From NCBI GenBank assembly GCA_036260805.1, contig DATALZ010000074.1, positions 1-64,000 of the forward strand: a stretch of 64,000 nucleotides of DNA, written 5' to 3'. Below are positions 59,223-64,000 of this stretch, piece after piece. The translations under genes and the position numbers were made by a program. The DNA comes from Thermocaproicibacter sp036260805 (lineage in GTDB: Bacteria; Bacillota; Clostridia; Oscillospirales; Acutalibacteraceae). The notes under the pieces were generated by a model, which was not told the origin of the DNA, made no database searches, and saw only the letters and a list, made by a program, of their open reading frames with translations. Every line of letters begins with the position of its first letter. Position 1 is the first letter of the stretch.

Positions 59223-59678
59223 TTATATTTCTATATGAAAAAGGATGATGCAAAGCCCTAATACGGCGACGTATAATGTTGCAAAGTAGTATTGCCAGGA
59301 TAACTTTTTCTTGTACAAATATAGAAATAGCATACCTACAGCCAATGTTCCAATCGCCGTTATGAAAAACTTAGGCTGTTGATACAAAAGTAATCCAATC
59401 ATTACAAGGACGACCATCAAAGGCAAAGTTAAATAAGTTGCCTTAACAAGGGTGTTAAGTTTAGATTTAAGAACAAACCATGAAATTATAAAGATCAGTG
59501 TCAAACAGAAAGCTCTGCTAAATATAGACGGCGCAGTATTCTGAGGCATTCCCATAATTTTTTGTAAAGTATTTATGATAAGTGCAGAAAGCAAAAACGC
59601 TGCATTAAAAAGAACAAATCCGCCCAACATTATCACGAATGCAGATAATATATTCTTCTGCCAATTTTTAAGTTTCAT
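59223..59678 (-). CDS. Small integral membrane protein of unknown family
   Basis: 151 residues with four or five membrane helices and a basic N-terminus (KLKNWQKN). I do not recognise a family. It ends in a short FHIEI tail after the last helix. A GTG three codons upstream could be used; ATG 59678 has only a weak GAGTGG site. It lies alone between DUF554 and an amino-acid permease gene on the same strand; membrane location is the only inference. Confidence 0.65.
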   Translation of the reverse strand: MKLKNWQKNILSAFVIMLGGFVLFNAAFLLSALIINTLQKIMGMPQNTAPSIFSRAFCLTLIFIISWFVLKSKLNTLVKATYLTLPLMVVLVMIGLLLYQQPKFFITAIGTLAVGMLFLYLYKKKLSWQYYFATLYVAVLGLCIILFHIEI

Positions 59679-59736
59679 TCTATCCACTCATTTTCAAACA
59701 ATTAATTGAGCCGAATTTCTGCCATAACCACTGATC

Positions 59737-61077
59737 TTATCTGTTTAAAACATGATACTTTTTAAGGATAAAATAGCATAAAATCAACCCTGCCAGCAGT
59801 ACAATGCCGCTCACCAATCCGGAAATCTGGCCCGGATACAACGGAGACGTTGCGAATACGGCTAAAATCAACGCCATTTCAATAAATGACGTGTAGGGAT
59901 AACCCGGCGCTTTGTATTTTAATTTTTCCGGCTTTTCCCGCAAAGTTTTCTTTCGGTAGAAATAATGAGTAACCGAAATTGTCAGCCAGTTAAACATGGC
60001 AAGGAATCCGCTGGACGTGGCGAGAATAATAAAAACTTTTTGCGGCAGAAAATACGATAGGATGGCAGTGAACAAAAGGGCAGCACTGCTGATTCCAAGC
60101 GCATAAACCGGCACGCCGTTTTTATTGTTTTTTAAAAAGAGTTTTGGGGCCTGCCCTTCTCTGCTGAGTGAATTCAGCATTCGGGATGAGCTGTACATGG
60201 ATGAATTCAGCCCCGACAAAGCTGCCGTAAGAACTATAAAGTTCAAAATGCTGTCCGAATACGGGATTTTAATACGGTTCATGATTTGAACGAAAGGGCT
60301 TTCTGTGGAAGAGAACGAATTCCAAGGAGTTAATAGAATAATAAACAGAATCGACAGAGTGTAAAGAGCTATTACGATAATATTGATAATTGAAATGGCT
60401 GCAGGGGCGTTTTTCTCCGGATTTTCCGTGTCTGCGATCGCTAGCCCGATAATACCGGTTCCCGTAAAAGAAAACATGACCATTATCATGGAAGCAAAAA
60501 CTCCGCCGATGCCGTTCGGCAGAAAGCTTTTGATTGAGGAAAAAGGATTGGTCAGTTTAGAGTCCAAACGGATAACTCCAAGTAAAGTAAGAATGCCAAA
60601 TAAGATAAACAGCACCAATGCGATTACTTTGATTGAAGCCAGATATGTTTCAATCCGGCTTAAGCCTTTTAGATCATTCAAATTGACTCCGGCCATAGTT
60701 ACTGCAAATATCACGCAGAATACCCAAAGTGGAACAGAAGGAAACCAAAACCGCGCAAATGTTGCCGCAGCCACAACTTCACTTGCCATTCCCAACACGC
60801 CGCTGCACCAGAACATCCAGCCGTTCACAAACCCGATCCACGGGCCAAAGACTTCGGATGCATGCACGCGAAAGGCTCCGGGGGCAGGATTGATTACACA
60901 CATTTCGGTGATAAACATCACTTCTAACGCCATGATCAATCCGCCAAACAGATAAGCTAAAATTGCAGCAGGGCCTGCGGTTAATATTACCGTTGAGCTT
61001 CCGAGAAAAAGTCCTGACCCGATAATATTCCCCAACGACATGCTGATAAGATGATTTCGATTAAATCCTTTTTTCAT
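59737..61077 (-). CDS. APC-family amino acid permease
   Basis: 446 residues with 12 predicted helices. The first helix has SLGNIIGSGLFLGSS, the APC substrate-backbone motif (G-S-G-I/L type). FSFTGTGIIGLAIADTENPEKNAP in the middle matches the conserved helix 6 and loop. The family imports amino acids with protons; the substrate is unknown. AGAGG lies about 13 bases before the ATG, a long spacing. The gene is downstream of the GH94 gene but separated by a terminator and a hairpin repeat. Confidence 0.92.
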   Translation of the reverse strand: MKKGFNRNHLISMSLGNIIGSGLFLGSSTVILTAGPAAILAYLFGGLIMALEVMFITEMCVINPAPGAFRVHASEVFGPWIGFVNGWMFWCSGVLGMASEVVAAATFARFWFPSVPLWVFCVIFAVTMAGVNLNDLKGLSRIETYLASIKVIALVLFILFGILTLLGVIRLDSKLTNPFSSIKSFLPNGIGGVFASMIMVMFSFTGTGIIGLAIADTENPEKNAPAAISIINIIVIALYTLSILFIILLTPWNSFSSTESPFVQIMNRIKIPYSDSILNFIVLTAALSGLNSSMYSSSRMLNSLSREGQAPKLFLKNNKNGVPVYALGISSAALLFTAILSYFLPQKVFIILATSSGFLAMFNWLTISVTHYFYRKKTLREKPEKLKYKAPGYPYTSFIEMALILAVFATSPLYPGQISGLVSGIVLLAGLILCYFILKKYHVLNR

Positions 61078-61183
61078 AGGTAAGCTGTTATCCTCTTTAA
61101 AGTAATTTACAGCTTTATATTACCCGGGATCATCTCTAATATTGAAAACAATCTACTTTAGAATTTATTTATAAATAAGAAAA

Positions 61184-61207
61184 AGCGGAAGGTATTCACC
61201 CTCCGCA
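61184..61207 (-). terminator. Terminator of the GH94 gene
   Basis: GCGGAGGG/CCTTCCGC forms a stem with a small loop, followed by TTTTTCTTATT on the minus strand. It lies downstream of hairpin copy E. Confidence 0.75.
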
Positions 61208-61231
61208 TTCCAGGTCAATCGTAGAATTTCG

Positions 61232-61268
61232 TAAGTTCATCCCCCGCCGCAGGCGGGGGATGAACTTA
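61232..61268. repeat. Perfect 37-base palindromic hairpin (possible repeat copy E)
   Basis: TAAGTTCATCCCCCGCC and GGCGGGGGATGAACTTA are exact complements around a GCA loop. The outer GTTCAT/ATGAAC resembles the ends of repeats A, B and D, but the inside differs. It lies in the 240-base space between the GH94 and permease genes, with no obvious promoter beside it. Confidence 0.6.
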
Positions 61269-61318
61269 TTATATCTAATAATTCTAAATGAATTGCTGTA
61301 ATATTGATCTTCTGAATC

Positions 61319-63709
61319 CTATTTCAGCATGGTTACAATGACAGCATTTACAGGTTTCAGTTCAGCAGCAGGAATAAAATCTCCGCTGAGTTTCTTGCCG
61401 TTGAGCTCAATCACTGCTTTACTGCCCTCTGCACCATCCGGGTTTTGCACCGTAATATTCAGTGTTGTACCACGGAACTGCTTTCTCATAGAAAAATTCT
61501 TCCAGTCGGACGGGACGGACGGGCAGATTACTATACCGTCGATAACCGCCCTCAGGCCTAATATTCCTTCTACACAGCCAACCATCACGGTAGATGCGGT
61601 GCCTGTCAGCCAATGAACATGCGCTCTGCCGAATTTAGGACTGAATTTTCCCTCTGTGAACTGACCGTGTGCATACGGCTCGATCTTTCGAATTTCGGCC
61701 CGATCGTTCATATCGGCCGGACTGCTCTCTTTGAAATACCGGAATGCCTTGTTGCCGCGGCCCAAAAGTGATTCAGCCAGAATCAGCCAGCCCTGCGGCT
61801 GAGAGAAAATTCCGCCGTTTTCTTTTGTAGACGCGTTGAACAACAGCATCCGCGCACCGTCGAAAGCATGATCTTTATATGGCGGGTCAAGGAGCATTGC
61901 TCCGTACTCCGTATTCAGGCGGGCCGCAACCTTATCCAAAGCTATTTTGCTTTGGTTATGATCGGCACAGCCGCTGATGACCGCCCAGGACTGCGGGTTC
62001 AGCCAGAAGTTTGCTTCGGAGTCATCCTTTGAACCAACTTTATGGCCGTCTTCACGGATACCGCGGATAAACTGGTCGCCTTCCCAGCAATTTTTCTGAA
62101 TGCTCTCTTTCAGCTTTCCAGATTCAGCTTCCAAAGTCTCAGCGTATGCCGAATCTTTCTTCCAGACTGCAAAATCTTTCAGGATGCCCATCGCATAATA
62201 AAGCTGAAATGCAACGAAAGCAGACTCGCCTTTTTCGCCCATTCGCAGACAGTCGTTCCAATCTGCGCTGAGACCGGCAGGCATTCCATGCGCGCCGCTG
62301 TGTTCCAAACTGAATTGTACTGCGCGTTTTAAGTGGTCATAAACCGTTGCTTCCCCTTTATTGGCAAAGGGAATGACCTCATCCAAGAATTCCGTATTCC
62401 CGGATTCACAGATATACTTCCATACAGTCGGGAACAGCCAGAGAGCATCGTCGGCGCGGTACGGGTCATAATTATAACCGTCCTCACCCGGAAGCTTCAC
62501 ATGCCCGGGTTTATGGTCAAAGGCAATCAGCGGCAGGCCTGCGCCATTATCGACCTGACCGGATATCATCAGCCGGATTTTATCAAGCGCCATATCCGGC
62601 GCCAGATGGAGAATTCCCTGAATATCCTGAACCGTATCACGGTAACCATAACCGTTTCGCAGGCCACAATAAACAAAGGACGCTGCGCGTGACCAGATAA
62701 AGGTCATAAAGCATTGGTACGCGTTCCAGGTGTTGACCATGTGATTAAAACTCTCGTCGGGAGTATGTACTTCCAGACCGCTGAGTTTATCGTGCCAGAA
62801 CTGTTTCAGCTCGGCCCATTCTTTTTCTGCCTGCGACGGGTCTGTATAGGAATCTGCTATTTTCTTTGCTTCGGTTTCGTCATGCGCGCCAAGCAGAAAA
62901 CAAAACTCCCTACTTTCACCGGGTTTAAGGGTAATATCAGTCTGCAATGCTCCGCAGGGGTTTCCGTTATAATTCAGACTGTTTCCGCAGTCACCCCGTA
63001 CTACCGCGGCAGGGTTCGCATAGGAATGATAATTGCCGACAAATTCTTCTCTGTCTCCGCAGTAGGACGAAACCTTCTCCCCGGCCAATGCAAAAAAACG
63101 CTCCAATCCATTGGAACCGTCCGGTTTTCTGTCGCAATTCTCATTACGGGTCTGAAGAATCATGTTCCCGTTTTTAAAGTAAGTGCGTGTGATAAACTGC
63201 GTATACTGGAGATTGACTCCATCCTGTTCGTAATTGCTGTCCGTCGTGAGTTCGGCATATCCGATTACGGAAAGGCTGCGTTCTTCACTGCCGGTATTCT
63301 GAATGCGTAAACGCCAGACTTCATATGTTTTCCCAAGAGGCACATAGTAAAGCGTTTCGGTTTTAATGCTGGAATATTGTGACGAAATCACCGTGTAGAA
63401 AGTTCCATGGCGGCATTCGCTTTGATACTGATCCAAGGACTTGCCCACGGGCTGCCAAGAACCAGACCAGTAATCTCCGTTTTTCCGGTCGTACAGATAA
63501 ACATATCTGCCCGGCTGATCGTTATAGTTGAAGCGGTAACGCAAAACCCTGCCGTTGGCACCGGATTTTACAAAACTGTACCCGCCCGCATTATTGGAAA
63601 TAATGGCGCCGTATTCCGGTGAGCCGAGATAATTTGCCCATGGAGCCGGAGTATCCGGTTTTGTGATGACATACTCTCTGTTTTTTTCATCGAAGTAACC
63701 GTATTTCAT
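61319..63709 (-). CDS. GH94 beta-glycoside phosphorylase (cellobiose/chitobiose phosphorylase type)
   Basis: 796 residues, normal for GH94. It begins MKYGYFDEKNREYVITKPDTPAPW-NYLG, the family opening, and continues with NNAGGYSF, GDYWSGSWQP and ECRHG. GLRNGYGYRDTVQDIQG and LSADWNDCLRMG (catalytic Asp about 485) mark the (alpha/alpha)6 barrel. It splits a beta-linked disaccharide with phosphate, giving a sugar-1-phosphate without ATP. Similarity is seen to both cellobiose and N,N'-diacetylchitobiose phosphorylases, so the sugar is open. No signal peptide: cytoplasmic. AGGGGG precedes the ATG, and an operator palindrome lies in the promoter. Confidence 0.92.
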   Translation of the reverse strand: MKYGYFDEKNREYVITKPDTPAPWANYLGSPEYGAIISNNAGGYSFVKSGANGRVLRYRFNYNDQPGRYVYLYDRKNGDYWSGSWQPVGKSLDQYQSECRHGTFYTVISSQYSSIKTETLYYVPLGKTYEVWRLRIQNTGSEERSLSVIGYAELTTDSNYEQDGVNLQYTQFITRTYFKNGNMILQTRNENCDRKPDGSNGLERFFALAGEKVSSYCGDREEFVGNYHSYANPAAVVRGDCGNSLNYNGNPCGALQTDITLKPGESREFCFLLGAHDETEAKKIADSYTDPSQAEKEWAELKQFWHDKLSGLEVHTPDESFNHMVNTWNAYQCFMTFIWSRAASFVYCGLRNGYGYRDTVQDIQGILHLAPDMALDKIRLMISGQVDNGAGLPLIAFDHKPGHVKLPGEDGYNYDPYRADDALWLFPTVWKYICESGNTEFLDEVIPFANKGEATVYDHLKRAVQFSLEHSGAHGMPAGLSADWNDCLRMGEKGESAFVAFQLYYAMGILKDFAVWKKDSAYAETLEAESGKLKESIQKNCWEGDQFIRGIREDGHKVGSKDDSEANFWLNPQSWAVISGCADHNQSKIALDKVAARLNTEYGAMLLDPPYKDHAFDGARMLLFNASTKENGGIFSQPQGWLILAESLLGRGNKAFRYFKESSPADMNDRAEIRKIEPYAHGQFTEGKFSPKFGRAHVHWLTGTASTVMVGCVEGILGLRAVIDGIVICPSVPSDWKNFSMRKQFRGTTLNITVQNPDGAEGSKAVIELNGKKLSGDFIPAAELKPVNAVIVTMLK

Positions 63710-63745
63710 ACAATCCCCCTAATGTCCTCTTAATTTCATCTAATA

Positions 63746-63769
63746 ATTATACTATCGAAAATGTTTTCG
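63746..63769 (-). promoter_or_regulatory. GH94 promoter with operator palindrome in the spacer
   Basis: On the minus strand TATAAT (63746-63751) is preceded by the perfect 14-base palindrome CGAAAATGTTTTCG in its plus-strand form (63756-63769), just where the spacer should be. No good -35 is visible. The arms resemble the starch-locus operators. Confidence 0.6.
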
Positions 63770-63917
63770 CTATAGTTCTAAATTTCAAATTATGCTGCTT
63801 TCTTCTCTTTATATTTTATATCTCACCACATAATTCTCCAAAAGACTAAACGTTGTTACTCTTTCTTTCCTTCCGGCATATGATATAGATATATTGCTTG
63901 GAAAGGGGATTATCAAT

Positions 63918-64000
63918 TTGAGCCAGGATATAAGCAGCAGGCCTGTAAACTGCTTGAATAAGATAAATATTACGAATATTTTCCGTAAATTGTGGTTCGA
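63918..64000 (+). CDS. ROK-family transcriptional regulator (start of gene only)
   Basis: 27 codons are visible before the right edge. TTG 63918 follows GGAAAGGGG with a suitable gap. The translation ends LNKINITNIFRKLWF, a stretch typical of the N-terminus of NagC/XylR-type ROK repressors just before their helix-turn-helix. It is divergent from the GH94 gene, so control of that gene is plausible. Too little is visible for certainty. Confidence 0.5.
   Translation, partial: MSQDISSRPVNCLNKINITNIFRKLWF

Noticed and set aside
1..64000. CRISPR array, prophage or insertion sequence
   Set aside because: No regular spacer-repeat array, integrase, transposase or phage structural gene was found; gene content is chromosomal housekeeping and metabolism.

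Overview
This window looks like a chromosomal segment of a low-to-moderate GC, Gram-positive anaerobe of the class Clostridia, most like the Ruminococcaceae/Oscillospiraceae. The evidence is: AGGAGG-type ribosome sites, frequent TTG/GTG starts, the DnaD + DnaI-type helicase-loader pair, a zinc-ribbon PASTA kinase-like protein, a rubredoxin-fused flavin reductase, 2-hydroxyacyl-CoA dehydratase activases, and a MalEFG importer with no ATPase gene of its own. The taxonomic call is inference from gene content. No phage, insertion sequence, plasmid or CRISPR was seen.

Layout. 1-9.1 kb: start of a transketolase gene running off the left edge, uracil permease, flavin reductase-rubredoxin, rarA, glyA, nth, and a typA-exonuclease pair. 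9.2-11.6 kb: a CofE-like ligase, an XRE/DUF5680 regulator gene broken by one in-frame TGA, a PNPOx-fold protein and tRNA-Gly. 11.8-18.6 kb: replication and translation genes (dnaD-like, dnaI-like, prfB, a RING/DUF2628 membrane protein, galU, rpsF-ssb-rpsR). 18.8-25.7 kb: a TrpXYZ-type ABC importer, a PASTA pseudokinase, yebC, and pyrB carrying a PyrI-type zinc domain. 25.8-31.7 kb: a two-gene activase operon of the 2-hydroxyacyl-CoA dehydratase type, then a diguanylate cyclase preceded by a c-di-GMP-I riboswitch. 31.8-41.5 kb: a starch/maltodextrin locus. 41.6-49.2 kb: DUF1848 protein, endonuclease IV, Ogt, a beta-CASP nuclease, exonuclease III, cyclophilin and an ABC exporter. 49.3-58.3 kb: a flavodoxin-ferredoxin protein divergent from a complete kdpFABCDE operon. 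58.3-64 kb: DUF554 protein, small membrane protein, APC permease, a GH94 phosphorylase, and the start of a ROK-type regulator at the right edge.

How the genes work together. In the starch locus a secreted lipoprotein alpha-amylase would cut starch outside, MalEFG would import the oligosaccharides (powered by an ATPase encoded elsewhere), and a cytoplasmic pullulanase and GH13 alpha-glucosidase would finish them. All three promoters carry CGAA/TTCG palindromes at regulatory positions, and the GH94 promoter 24 kb away has a related site, so a common LacI- or ROK-type repressor is likely. The kdp operon forms a self-contained potassium-scavenging unit with its own two-component system. DNA repair is dense here: nth, nfo, ogt, xth and rarA.

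Main points for a second look: the pseudokinase, the doubly c-di-GMP-responsive cyclase, the PyrB-zinc fusion, the nonsense codon in the DUF5680 regulator, a modular dispersed hairpin repeat with compensatory changes, and the shared operator set. Positions of short sites were counted by eye and may be off by a base.
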